Shown here piece by piece: positions 12,001 through 20,125 of a DNA stretch of 64,000 nt (position 1 is the first letter of the stretch; each line of letters starts with the position of its first letter). The stretch covers positions 17,501-81,500 of the forward strand of contig NZ_CP094971.1 of the NCBI RefSeq assembly GCF_022869825.1. The letters run 5' to 3'. This DNA comes from Clostridium sp. BJN0001 (GTDB lineage: Bacteria > Bacillota > Clostridia > Clostridiales > Clostridiaceae). The position numbers were made by a program, and so were the translations under genes. The notes beneath the pieces were generated by a model. That model made no database searches and was not told the origin of the DNA. It was given only the letters and a program-made list of their open reading frames with translations.

Positions 12001-12767
12001 AAGAAGTATATGAGATTAATGATGAGACAAGAGCTCAAGATGATAAAGAAGTTCAGCGTAAACTTGGCTTTGAATATAAATTTAAAGAATTAACAACATT
12101 AAAAAGTAATGTATCTGTTTCTGAATTAAAGAGAAAAAATGAAGAACAAAATTATGAGATATCAGATAATATATTTAGAAAGAAGAATAGGAATGTCTTA
12201 GTTCCTAAATTCTTGAGAGAAGATAAAGGATTATCTGCAAGTGAAAAAGGAACAGCTATGCATTTTGTTATGAAAAAATTAGATTTCTCTAAAGCTGATA
12301 GTGAAGAAAATATAAAGAAACAGATAGAGGATCTTTATAATGATAAATTTATTACTAAAAAAGAAGCAGAAAGCATAAATGTTAAAAAAATAATTATGTT
12401 TCTTAAAAGCAAGCTAGGAAAGATGATGCTTGAATCATATAAAAATAATGAAAAAATATATAGAGAATTTTTATTTTACACTAATATAAGTGCTTTAAAA
12501 GTTGATAAAAATCTAGGCGAAAAATATAAAGATTCTACAGTTAGACTTCAAGGAATAATAGATTGCTTTTTTGAATATAAAGGAAATATAATACTTTTTG
12601 ATTATAAAACTGATTATGTTAAGAATAATGATGAACAAAGTTTAATTTTGAAATATAATAGTCAGATAGATTATTATAGCAATGCTATATTAAAAGTAAC
12701 AGGCAAAAAAGTCTATAAAAAATATATATATTCATTCTATTTAAATAAAGAAATAGAAGTTAGTTAA
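9045..12767 (+). CDS. addA: ATP-dependent helicase/nuclease subunit A (AddA)
   Basis: 1240 residues, a UvrD/RecB-type superfamily 1 helicase fused to a nuclease. Walker A AAAGSGKT is at residues 22-29, Walker B ILIDEYQDSN and motif III GDVKQSIYRFRQA are in the middle, and MSIHKSKGLEFPVV and ILYVACTRA are motifs V and VI. The C-terminal nuclease keeps LFDYKTD. Partner of AddB in recombinational repair. The 3' end overlaps the convergent L,D-transpeptidase gene by 8 bp. Confidence 0.97.
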   Translation: MGWTDEQLDAIKTRGKNLLVSAAAGSGKTAVLVERIIKIITDSDIGVSIDKLLVVTFTNAAASEMRERIASAISEKLQENPMSENLKHQLTLLNRANITTMHSFCLDVIRNNFYKIDIDPTFRIGDDTEIRLIKSDILDELFDEKYEKEDEEFNNLAEVINTYRSDDKLKELILNVYNFVMSNPWPEKWLNEKSNDFNISTVSELEHTKWITVLKENMKIELDGMIRLLEKGVEIIKDTPELNAYLDTFNDDLLRIKNAYSSIDEGLDLLYKNLLKMNDFGRLKTIKKNTISDERTLDSVKGIRDNVKKKVKELLNGVFSQSPEDMANNIKNCYPYMKELSKVVIDFKNKFTDKKKEKNIVDFNDLEHLCLEILSEKDEDGNIKPSETALSYRDYFDEILIDEYQDSNDVQEEIINLISKKHSTEPNVFMVGDVKQSIYRFRQAKPQLFIKKQNEYASEINQTNKLIRLNKNFRSREEIINGINFLFKNIMSPIVGEVNYDEDEKLNLGAEYDEVSDDSYSGGAIEVKIIDKGSDEVLDDDSDNDSNVDLEEVQNSNIEGIVIAEKINNLMSQSENKKFKIYDKNISSYRDLQYKDIVILLRATKNYTEGIMEELGKRGIPAYADTGTGYFDTIEIKTIMSLLKIIDNPIQDVPLIAILKSPIMNFTMEDLSSIRLVNKNDYFYNNIVQIADNEDTHNELSGKCKYFLTKLIQWRKKSLYVSIDEFIWYLYMDTSYYGFVGAMPNGVLRQANLRILFQRARQFESTSFKGLFNFINYINKLIKSSGDMGSAKIIGENENVVRIMSIHKSKGLEFPVVFLAGTGKRFNLMDMNGLILYHDELGFGPDYVDLYNRTSIGTIAKNAIKKKIKFETLSEEMRILYVACTRAREKLIITGCLKNASKSIEKWFNSSCINEGNILPSEILRSNSFLDWIGMALCKNQEGNKMSQYIGATQNTFSLSESKWDIDIIKNGSIQIENEDDSEDKKEVYEINDETRAQDDKEVQRKLGFEYKFKELTTLKSNVSVSELKRKNEEQNYEISDNIFRKKNRNVLVPKFLREDKGLSASEKGTAMHFVMKKLDFSKADSEENIKKQIEDLYNDKFITKKEAESINVKKIIMFLKSKLGKMMLESYKNNEKIYREFLFYTNISALKVDKNLGEKYKDSTVRLQGIIDCFFEYKGNIILFDYKTDYVKNNDEQSLILKYNSQIDYYSNAILKVTGKKVYKKYIYSFYLNKEIEVS

Positions 12768-13719
12768 TAATTACTTTGGTATCTTTTGGAATGTTTTTAA
12801 AAATCCATTTTGAATTATCAGTTGATAGCCTAATACATCCGTGAGAAAGTGGAGTACCTAAAGTACTATCAATAATGGTTTCTTTATCTTTAGAAAATGG
12901 ATATGAATGAAAAAGTATATTCCCATTTATTTGAGACCAATATTTTGCTCCTTCATTATACTTTTTTGAAAAGAACCAGTTACCTTTTTGCTGTATTGAA
13001 AAAATGCCTTCAGGAGTTTTATTTTGTTTAGTTCCTGTTGAACATGAAAATGTTTTTAATTTGTTCCAATTATTTTTATCACCTTCATATATATAAGTTT
13101 TTTGAAGGTCGGTGTCTACAAATATTAAATAATCTGTATTACTTTCTATATATGATGAATTTATATTTGAATCTGAAATACTATTAATATTATTTAAACA
13201 TGATTTTGCTAAATAGTCATCTTTGGTAGTTTCTATTGTACTTTTACTATTTTCTATTTCAGAGTCATTTGGAAATAGGATGGACATTTTGTCTAAGGTA
13301 TTTAAGGCTATAGAATAATAATCTTTTTTTACAAGTAATGATATATGGTTTAAAAGAATTTTTTTAACTGTACTTTTTGAGTATGTGTAATTACAAAGTT
13401 CATAAAGATGCCCTAATGCTTCATCATCAGAAATTTTATCTTCATTTATTTCATAAAATACTTGGAGAACTTTCCTATTAAAAAAATTATTTAAATCTTT
13501 ATCTAAAAAAAGTTTTTTATAAGGGTTAAAGTTATCATTATGCATTAAAATAGAGTTTGCATATGAAAGATTTCTATTATTATAAGCAGTTTTAAATTCT
13601 TCTAAAAAAAGTTTATATGATATAAAACTTTTATAATTAAAAAAGCTGAAAGTAATAAAAAATATTAAAAATAGATTTATAAAATGTTTGTGAGTTTTAT
13701 TAAGTTTCAAAATTATCAT
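12760..13719 (-). CDS. L,D-transpeptidase (YkuD domain) with N-terminal membrane anchor
   Basis: 319 residues. A hydrophobic stretch at about 13-30 looks like a signal anchor. Residues about 35-165 are helical and TPR-like (an ALNTLDKMSILFPND-type repeat). The last 125 residues are a YkuD catalytic domain with SHGCIRLS, placing the nucleophile at Cys295 and a conserved His at 293. Known YkuD enzymes form 3-3 cross-links or attach proteins to peptidoglycan outside the membrane. Convergent with addA; upstream it is divergent from the DUF1189 gene. Confidence 0.88.
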   Translation of the reverse strand: MIILKLNKTHKHFINLFLIFFITFSFFNYKSFISYKLFLEEFKTAYNNRNLSYANSILMHNDNFNPYKKLFLDKDLNNFFNRKVLQVFYEINEDKISDDEALGHLYELCNYTYSKSTVKKILLNHISLLVKKDYYSIALNTLDKMSILFPNDSEIENSKSTIETTKDDYLAKSCLNNINSISDSNINSSYIESNTDYLIFVDTDLQKTYIYEGDKNNWNKLKTFSCSTGTKQNKTPEGIFSIQQKGNWFFSKKYNEGAKYWSQINGNILFHSYPFSKDKETIIDSTLGTPLSHGCIRLSTDNSKWIFKNIPKDTKVIIN

Positions 13720-13847
13720 CCTATTCTATCAAATTATATATATTTAATTATTGACACAAAACATGATTTATAAACATATCGGGTTTAATGTATTTTGATT
13801 ATGTGGTAATATAATTTAGTAAGTCTTACAGCATAAGGAGGAGTTTA

Positions 13848-14660
13848 ATGAAAGGAAGGACAGATTTTTTTAAAAAGTTTATTACTTCAATATACGATTT
13901 GAGATTTTTTCCTGAATATATTCAGGAAGGCTTAAAAAAAACTATAATATATGGATTTTGTATATGTTTAATTTTAGGAACTGTGAAAGGTATATTCTTA
14001 GCAAATAGAATAAATAGCGAAGCAGATCTATTTTATAATAAATTAAGTAATTATGAATATAATATAAATATAAAAGATGGAACTTTAAGTTCTCTTAAGT
14101 CACCGATAGTATTAAAAAATAGAGATATTTTACTTTATTTAGATAATAATATAAATTGTGATGATTCAGAAAATATAAAAATTATATCAGTAAATCAGAA
14201 TGTTAATTTATTTTTCTTAAAAGATGGATTATTATTAAAGAGTGATAAAATTAATAAAAAAATTAATTATAAAAATTATCTTAATAATATTACTTTAGGT
14301 ACAGATAAAGCAAATAAAATGTTTAAAAGCGGTAAACTTATAATTATGGCTTCGGCATTAGTATTTACTATAGTAGAAACTTTTGCATCGCTTATATTAA
14401 ATTGTATTATAGTAGCATGCATTACATATCTTATTGCCATTTTTATGAAGATGATTGTGAAGTACATGGCGTTATTTTCAATTTCGGTATATGCAGCAAC
14501 ACTTCCACTTATTATTACTACGATATTAGAATGTTTTAATTTAGGTGTAAATTTGGATATAGTATTTATAGTTGGAAATACTATGTATGTATGTTTTTCA
14601 CTTTTTAATATAAAACAAGAATTAATTAATAATTTAAGGAAAAAGAATAAATTTAAATAA
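13848..14660 (+). CDS. DUF1189 family membrane protein
   Basis: 270 residues preceded by GGAGG. One transmembrane helix lies near residues 30-50, an extracytoplasmic segment covers about 55-155, and three further hydrophobic helices fill residues 160-255. This matches the DUF1189 pattern seen in Firmicutes, whose function is not established. It stands alone and ends at a strong hairpin. Confidence 0.65.
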   Translation: MKGRTDFFKKFITSIYDLRFFPEYIQEGLKKTIIYGFCICLILGTVKGIFLANRINSEADLFYNKLSNYEYNINIKDGTLSSLKSPIVLKNRDILLYLDNNINCDDSENIKIISVNQNVNLFFLKDGLLLKSDKINKKINYKNYLNNITLGTDKANKMFKSGKLIIMASALVFTIVETFASLILNCIIVACITYLIAIFMKMIVKYMALFSISVYAATLPLIITTILECFNLGVNLDIVFIVGNTMYVCFSLFNIKQELINNLRKKNKFK

Positions 14661-14700
14661 GAAAATGGTCTGAGGATAGATTTATCTTCAGACCATTTTC
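14661..14700. terminator. Bidirectional hairpin terminator after the DUF1189 gene
   Basis: A perfect 13-bp stem, GAAAATGGTCTGA/TCAGACCATTTTC, begins directly after the stop codon. The T-rich flank is moderate on both strands. Confidence 0.75.
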
Positions 14701-14730
14701 TTTAAGTTTTAAGTTTTAAGTATTTGCGAG

Positions 14731-14799
14731 TTGTATTTATATTACATACACATGTGTTTTGTATAAATACAATATACACTTTTATTTGGAATAAGTCAA
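14731..14799 (-). promoter_or_regulatory. Minus-strand promoter with nested dyad, no gene downstream
   Basis: On the minus strand, TTGACT (14794-14799), a 17-bp spacer and TATATT (14771-14776) form a promoter. The presumed start region is covered by an 11-bp inverted repeat (14731-14741 with 14762-14772) that encloses the palindrome ACACATGTGT (14748-14757). Transcription would run left into the hairpin at 14661-14700, giving about 100 nt without an ORF. The same layout occurs upstream of the symporter gene at 21.4 kb. Confidence 0.45.
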
Positions 14800-14825
14800 T
14801 ATTTATATAAAAATATAAAAAAAAC

Positions 14826-14854
14826 TTGTGGAAAAAAAAGGAACATGATATTAT
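14826..14854 (+). promoter_or_regulatory. Promoter of the orphan histidine kinase gene
   Basis: TTGTGG (14826-14831), a 17-bp spacer and TATTAT (14849-14854) lie 43 bp before the start codon. The -35 box is only a partial match. Confidence 0.5.
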
Positions 14855-14896
14855 AGTATATAGGGTTGTATTTAATAAATTAAAGGAGAAAAATTA

Positions 14897-15793
14897 ATGG
14901 TGGATAATAAAGTTTTAGACTATAGGGACTCAAAAGAAGAGATTAACTTAAGATTAGAACTAAAGAAATTATCAAAAGATGAACTTATAGACAAAGTAAT
15001 TAATGTTTGTGATAAAGAAAAGAAAAAACAAGATTTTATTCTTAACATATCACATGATTTAAGAACGCCATTAAATATAATACTTAGTGTACTTCAGTGT
15101 TATAGAGGGGATTTTAATGAGGGGAAAAATACCGAGAAATATTTATCATGCATAAAAAGAAACTGCTATAAGATATTAAAACTTGTTAATAATCTTATAG
15201 ATGCAACAAAACTTGAAAGTAATTATTATCATTTAAAAAAAGTAAATGTAGATATAATAAATATAATTGAATGGAATGTTTCTGCAATTGATAAATATGC
15301 AAAGCAGAAAAACATATCGCTTATTTTTGATACTAACGTTGAGGAATGTATAATGGCAGTTGATGTAGAGGCTCTTGATAGAATAATTGTAAACCTTTTA
15401 TCAAATGCTATTAAATTTTCGAATAAGAATGGAAATATTTATATAAATGCTCTAAAAAAGAACAATAATATTTGTATCTCAGTTAGAGATGAAGGTATAG
15501 GTATACCTAAGGATGAGCAAAAAAACATTTTTTCAAGATTTGTAAAATCAAGAAAGAACAAAGAAAGTGAAGCTTGTGGAAGTGGAATAGGTCTAGATTT
15601 AGTTAGATATCTTGTTAATGCTCATGGTGGTGACATAGCATTAAAAAGTAAGGAAAATGTAGGATCAGAATTCATAGTATCGTTACCAATAATTAAGTTT
15701 AGTGATTCTAACGGAAATGATAATAAAAAAATAGTAAGCAGAAATAAAGTTGATATTTTAGATGTCGAATTTTCTGATATATATCTTGAATAG
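14897..15793 (+). CDS. Orphan soluble sensor histidine kinase (HisKA + HATPase_c)
   Basis: 298 residues. The phospho-acceptor is His53 in NISHDLRTPLN. The ATPase domain has an N box (NLLSNAIKFSN), a G1 box (VRDEGIGIP), an F box (FSRF) and a G2 box (GSGIGLDLVRYLVNAHGG). No transmembrane helix or sensor domain precedes the kinase core, only about 45 charged, coiled-coil-like residues, and no response regulator is adjacent. A cytoplasmic input or a phosphorelay role is possible; the partner is unknown. ATG follows AAAGGAG. Confidence 0.85.
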   Translation: MVDNKVLDYRDSKEEINLRLELKKLSKDELIDKVINVCDKEKKKQDFILNISHDLRTPLNIILSVLQCYRGDFNEGKNTEKYLSCIKRNCYKILKLVNNLIDATKLESNYYHLKKVNVDIINIIEWNVSAIDKYAKQKNISLIFDTNVEECIMAVDVEALDRIIVNLLSNAIKFSNKNGNIYINALKKNNNICISVRDEGIGIPKDEQKNIFSRFVKSRKNKESEACGSGIGLDLVRYLVNAHGGDIALKSKENVGSEFIVSLPIIKFSDSNGNDNKKIVSRNKVDILDVEFSDIYLE

Positions 15794-15812
15794 AATTCTA
15801 TATAAAAAATAA

Positions 15813-15863
15813 AAAGGCCTGCATCAAAATGATTTTTAAAAATCATTTTGATGCAGGCCCTTT
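15813..15863. terminator. Bidirectional terminator between kinase gene and asd
   Basis: A perfect 44-bp palindrome (15816-15859, arms of 22 bp) flanked by A and T tracts separates the two convergent genes. Confidence 0.88.
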
Positions 15864-15872
15864 TGTTTTAAA

Positions 15873-16958
15873 TTATTTAGTTTTAATATATCCTGCTGCT
15901 GTTAAAAGTTCTGCGGATAAAACTCCGCCGCCAGCTGCACCTCTTAATGTATTATGTGATAAACATACGAATTTGTAATCATAGAGTACATCTTCTCTTA
16001 ATCTACCCATGCTGATTCCCATTCCGTTTTCATAATCACGGTCAAGTTTTGGCTGAGGTCTATTATCTTCCTGCATATATCTTAAAAATTTCTTTGGTGA
16101 AGATGGAAGATTTTTAACTATTTCTGGTACTTTGTAATTTTCCCATGCCTTTATTATTTCTTCTTTTGAAGGCTTCTTATCGAATTTAACAAATACGGCT
16201 GCAATATGTCCATTACTTACAGGTACTCTTAAACACTGTGTTGTAATAACTGGATTAGTTGCATTTACAATCTTTCCATCTTGAACTGTTCCCCAAATTT
16301 TAAGTGGTTCTTTTTCACTTTTTTCTTCTTCACCACCAATATAAGGAATAACATTATCAAGAATTTCAGGCATTTCTTTAAAAGTTTTTCCTGCTCCTGA
16401 TATTGCTTGATATGTGCATGCTAAAATAACCTTTGGACCATATTCTTTTAAAGCATTAATTGCAGGAACATAACTTTGTATTGAGCAATTTGGTTTTACT
16501 GCAATAAATCCTCTCTTTGTACCAAGTCTCTTTTTCTGAGTTTCAATTACTTTCATATGATCTGAATTGATTTCAGGAATCATCATTGGAACATCTTCTA
16601 CACCTCTATTTGCAGAGTTATTTGATACAACTGGTGTTTCATGTTTTGCGTATTTTTCTTCAAGCTTTTTTGTATCTTCTTTATTTAAAGATACTGCACA
16701 GAAAACAAAATCAACCTTTTCACAAACTGCATCTACATCATCTGCATCCATTACTACCATATTTTTAGCAGTCTCTGGTATATCAGAATCCATTTTCCAT
16801 CTTCCGTCTACTGCCTTTTCATAAGGTACTCCTGCAGATCTTTTACTTGCAGCTAAAGCAGTAACTTCAAACCATGGATGGTTTTCAAGTAAAGTTATTA
16901 ACCTTTGACCTACCATTCCTGTGGCTCCTATTACTCCAACTTTTAGTTTCTTTTCCAT
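15873..16958 (-). CDS. asd: Aspartate-semialdehyde dehydrogenase
   Basis: 361 residues. It reduces aspartyl phosphate to aspartate semialdehyde for lysine, threonine and methionine synthesis. The NADP-binding motif GATGMVGQ is at residues 11-18 and the catalytic Cys158 lies in KPNCSIQ. LSHNTLRGAAGG near the C-terminus belongs to the longer archaeal/clostridial-type Asd. It diverges from a LysR gene across about 125 bp, which suggests local control by that regulator (inference). Confidence 0.95.
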   Translation of the reverse strand: MEKKLKVGVIGATGMVGQRLITLLENHPWFEVTALAASKRSAGVPYEKAVDGRWKMDSDIPETAKNMVVMDADDVDAVCEKVDFVFCAVSLNKEDTKKLEEKYAKHETPVVSNNSANRGVEDVPMMIPEINSDHMKVIETQKKRLGTKRGFIAVKPNCSIQSYVPAINALKEYGPKVILACTYQAISGAGKTFKEMPEILDNVIPYIGGEEEKSEKEPLKIWGTVQDGKIVNATNPVITTQCLRVPVSNGHIAAVFVKFDKKPSKEEIIKAWENYKVPEIVKNLPSSPKKFLRYMQEDNRPQPKLDRDYENGMGISMGRLREDVLYDYKFVCLSHNTLRGAAGGGVLSAELLTAAGYIKTK

Positions 16959-17082
16959 TATAAAATCACCCCAAATATTTATTTCTTTATTTATGTTTAT
17001 ATGATATCATTTAATTATAAATTAGTAAAATTGATAATTTTTATTGTTTGTATCAATTTTTTTTGATAATGGAGATGAATAT

Positions 17083-17979
17083 ATGGACTTTAGAGAACTT
17101 ACAGCTTTTGTTACGATAGGAAAGCTTCAGAGCTTTACAGATACTGCAAATGAACTTGGATATGCACAATCAACTGTTACTACGCAGATTAAAAGTTTAG
17201 AAACAGAGCTTGGTGTAAAGTTATTTGATAGAATAGGAAAAAATGTTACTCTTACACATGAAGGAAGAAAAATACTTCCTTATGCTAAACAGATACTTAA
17301 ATTATCAAACGATATAAAGACAGAACTTTCTGATGATAAAGTTCCGTCAGGTACAATTACAATAGGTGTTGCAGAATCTCTTTGTGTAATAAGGCTTCCT
17401 GAAATATTGAAAGAGTATAGAAAAATGTATCCTCAGGTAGAAGTTTCTTTGAAATTTGGAAGTTGTGCAGATTTTAGACATTATCTTAGAAATAATGTAA
17501 TTGATGTTGCATTTTCACTTGGAGTTAAAATTGATTCAGAAGATTTTATATCTGATGTAGAAATAGAAGAGCCGATGCTTCTTCTTACATATAAAGATCA
17601 TCCTCTTGCACATAAATTAGAAGTTACACCACACGATATAGTAGATGAACCTCTTGTTTTAACTGAAATGGGATGCAGCTATAGAGCGGCATTTGAAAAT
17701 CTTCTTACTCAGTGTAATATAAAGCCTAATGTAGTTCTTGAAACAGGAAGCGTTCAGGCAATTAAGCAGCTTACAATAAGTGGTCTTGGAATTACACTTC
17801 TTCCTGAAGTTGCTGTAGATGATGAGATAAAGAGTGGAAGGCTTATTCCTCTTAACTGGACAGGACCTAAACTGCATGTGATTTCACAAGTTTTATATCA
17901 TAAAGATAAATGGATTTCGCCTGCACTTAGTGAATTTTTAAAACTTAGTAAAAAAATAATAAAATCAAAATCAAGATAA
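17083..17979 (+). CDS. LysR-family transcriptional regulator
   Basis: 298 residues from ATG 17083, chosen because GGAGATG precedes it; a TTG at 17044 would add an unconserved tail. Residues 1-60 are the LysR winged helix (TANELGYAQSTVTTQIKSLE). Residues 90-295 form a periplasmic-binding-like effector domain. Divergent from asd, the classical arrangement for a LysR regulator and its target; the effector is unknown. A terminator follows. Confidence 0.88.
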   Translation: MDFRELTAFVTIGKLQSFTDTANELGYAQSTVTTQIKSLETELGVKLFDRIGKNVTLTHEGRKILPYAKQILKLSNDIKTELSDDKVPSGTITIGVAESLCVIRLPEILKEYRKMYPQVEVSLKFGSCADFRHYLRNNVIDVAFSLGVKIDSEDFISDVEIEEPMLLLTYKDHPLAHKLEVTPHDIVDEPLVLTEMGCSYRAAFENLLTQCNIKPNVVLETGSVQAIKQLTISGLGITLLPEVAVDDEIKSGRLIPLNWTGPKLHVISQVLYHKDKWISPALSEFLKLSKKIIKSKSR

Positions 17980-17990
17980 ATGAAAGATTT

Positions 17991-18030
17991 AAACTGCTGA
18001 ATTTATTAATATAAGTTCAGCAGTTTTTTT
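17991..18030 (+). terminator. Terminator of the LysR gene
   Basis: Stem AAACTGCTGAA/TTCAGCAGTTT followed by a T run. Confidence 0.88.
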
Positions 18031-18050
18031 ATAAAAAATATATATTACTG

Positions 18051-18106
18051 TTGACAAGTACATATTATTATATTATTATAATATTGTATTAAGTAATTAG
18101 TACAAT
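18051..18106 (+). promoter_or_regulatory. Promoter and operator of the YtrA-type ABC operon
   Basis: TTGACA (18051-18056) with TATTAT (18074-18079) at 17-bp spacing. Just downstream, ATTGTA (18083-18088) and TACAAT (18101-18106) form an inverted repeat 12 bp apart, the kind of site bound by YtrA-subfamily GntR repressors. The autoregulation is inferred. Confidence 0.6.
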
Positions 18107-18127
18107 AATTCAATAGGAAGTGACTTT

Positions 18128-18493
18128 ATGACATGGCAGTTTAATGGAGATAAACCAATATACCAACAAATTATGACATATATTAAACTAAAGATAATAT
18201 CAGGAGTATATAAGCCTGGGGATAAGCTTCCTACAGTCAGGGAACTTGCAAATGACGCAGCAGTTAATCCTAATACGATGCAAAAAGCACTTACAGAGCT
18301 TGAAAGGGAAAATCTTGTATTTAGTGTTCGTACAACAGGTAGGTATATAACAAAAGAAAAAGACATAATAAATAATGTAAAAAAAAGCATGGCCGAAGGC
18401 GAGATAAGAAAGTTTATTAAGACAATGAAAAGCATAGGTCTTTCTAAAGAAGATATACGTATTCTTGTGTCTGATATGTTAAAGGAGATGTGA
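18128..18493 (+). CDS. GntR-family regulator, YtrA subfamily
   Basis: 121 residues: an N-terminal GntR winged helix (PIYQQIMTYIKLKIISG, LPTVRELANDAAVNPNTMQKAL) and a short helical tail in place of a ligand-binding domain, which defines the YtrA subfamily. Such proteins repress the ABC transporter genes that follow them, and here the ATPase gene begins 2 bp after the stop codon. Signal unknown; cell-envelope stress is common in the family. Confidence 0.88.
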   Translation: MTWQFNGDKPIYQQIMTYIKLKIISGVYKPGDKLPTVRELANDAAVNPNTMQKALTELERENLVFSVRTTGRYITKEKDIINNVKKSMAEGEIRKFIKTMKSIGLSKEDIRILVSDMLKEM

Positions 18494-18495
18494 AA

Positions 18496-19227
18496 ATGGA
18501 AAATGTAAATAATAATGTAAATAATAACGAAGTACCAATTCTTGAATGTAAAAATTTAAAAAAAATATTTTCTAATAAAAAAGCATTAAAGGGGATAAAT
18601 TTAAAGTTTCCAAGAGGTAAAATAGTTGGACTTTTAGGACCAAATGGAAGTGGTAAAAGTACACTTATTAAACTTGCTAATGGGCTTCTTACCCCTACAT
18701 CAGGAAAAATATTGATTAATGGAGAGGAACCTGGCATTAAGTCTAAGTCAGTAATATCATATCTTCCAGAAAGAACTTATTTGAATGACTGGATGAGAGT
18801 CAGAGAAATAATTCAATTTTTTTGTGATTTTTATAAGGATTTTGATAAAGAGAGAGCATATAAAATGCTTGAAAATTTAGATATAAATCCAGAAGACAAA
18901 TTAAAAACAATGTCAAAAGGAACTAAGGAAAAAGTACAGCTTATTTTAGTAATGAGTAGACGTGCTCAAATTTATTTTCTAGATGAACCTATTGCTGGAG
19001 TTGATCCTGCTGCAAGAGACTACATTTTAAATACTATAATAAATAACTATGATAAAGATGCTACTGTAATAATATCTACTCACTTAATAAGTGATATTGA
19101 AAGAATATTAGATGATGTTATTTTTATTTCATATGGAGAAATATATCTTCAAAAAAGTGTAGATGAAATAAGAGAAAAAGAAGGGAAAAGCGTTGATGCT
19201 TTATTTAGGGAGGTATTTAAATGTTAA
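18496..19227 (+). CDS. ABC transporter ATP-binding protein (YtrB-like)
   Basis: 243 residues from ATG 18496; the GTG at 18490 is too close to AAAGGAG. Walker A GPNGSGKST is near residue 47, the signature MSKGTKEKVQLILVM is degenerate as in BcrA/YtrB proteins, and Walker B is IYFLDEPIAGVDP. It powers the permease encoded next, which it overlaps by 7 bp. Probably an exporter for a peptide or envelope compound. Confidence 0.9.
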   Translation: MENVNNNVNNNEVPILECKNLKKIFSNKKALKGINLKFPRGKIVGLLGPNGSGKSTLIKLANGLLTPTSGKILINGEEPGIKSKSVISYLPERTYLNDWMRVREIIQFFCDFYKDFDKERAYKMLENLDINPEDKLKTMSKGTKEKVQLILVMSRRAQIYFLDEPIAGVDPAARDYILNTIINNYDKDATVIISTHLISDIERILDDVIFISYGEIYLQKSVDEIREKEGKSVDALFREVFKC

Positions 19228-20048
19228 AAAATCTTATAAAATACGAATTTAAAGCGACAGGAAGACTGCTTATTCCTGCATATATAGCACTTATAGTACT
19301 TGCATTTTTAAATAAATTTTTAATATCATATCAACTTGTAGAATCAATAATGCACAGTTATACAGCAATAATTCAAGTAATAACTATGAGTGCATATGTT
19401 GGTACTATGGTTACTACAATAGTAATTACGCTTCTAATAATAATACAGCGTTTTTATAAAAATCTTTTAGGAAATCAAGGATATTTAATGAATACATTGC
19501 CTGTAAAAACATGGCATAATATTACAGCAAAACTTATAGTATCATCAATTTGGACTATAGCAAGTGGGTTTGTAGCTATAATATCTGTTCTTTTAATGTT
19601 CTCTAACTTTTCAGATTTTGGATGGCATGTAAGAAATTTTTTTACTTCAGTCTCTTATGCATTAGAAGAAGTGTATTTGCATGTTGGTATAAATATGTTT
19701 TTCTATTTTGCTGAAGCACTTATTTTATTTATAATTGTAGTTGCATCATCTATACTTAGAATATATAGTGCTATAGCAATAGGACATCTTGTATCACATA
19801 AAATAATAGCATCTTTTGGTGCATATATAGGACTTGGATTTATTTTCTATATATATCTCTTCATTTCACAAATAATAGGTATATTTGATGAAAATATTAG
19901 TGATAATATAAGTATATTTATAAAGAACAATCCTAATACTAGTGCTCACATAATTCTTTGGGGAATAATACTTGCAATCGGAATAGTAACAGCAATTTAT
20001 TGGATTATTACAAATTATATTTTAAAAAATAAATTAAATCTTGAATAA
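19221..20048 (+). CDS. ABC transporter permease (YtrC-like)
   Basis: 275 residues with about six hydrophobic helices (around residues 15-35, 50-80, 105-130, 165-185, 190-225 and 245-270) and no recognisable catalytic motif. Overlapping its ATPase gene and sharing one operator, it should form the membrane channel of that exporter. The substrate cannot be deduced. Confidence 0.82.
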   Translation: MLKNLIKYEFKATGRLLIPAYIALIVLAFLNKFLISYQLVESIMHSYTAIIQVITMSAYVGTMVTTIVITLLIIIQRFYKNLLGNQGYLMNTLPVKTWHNITAKLIVSSIWTIASGFVAIISVLLMFSNFSDFGWHVRNFFTSVSYALEEVYLHVGINMFFYFAEALILFIIVVASSILRIYSAIAIGHLVSHKIIASFGAYIGLGFIFYIYLFISQIIGIFDENISDNISIFIKNNPNTSAHIILWGIILAIGIVTAIYWIITNYILKNKLNLE

Positions 20049-20052
20049 TAAA

Positions 20053-20098
20053 AATAAGCTATTACACTAGTTGCGTTTAGTGTAATAGCTTATTTATT
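20053..20098 (+). terminator. Terminator of the ABC operon
   Basis: A 17-bp perfect stem (20053-20069 with 20078-20094) with an 8-nt loop; it may also serve the convergent symporter gene. Confidence 0.88.
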
Positions 20099-20125
20099 AT
20101 ATAGAAGTTAAATTTATTTTTTGTA

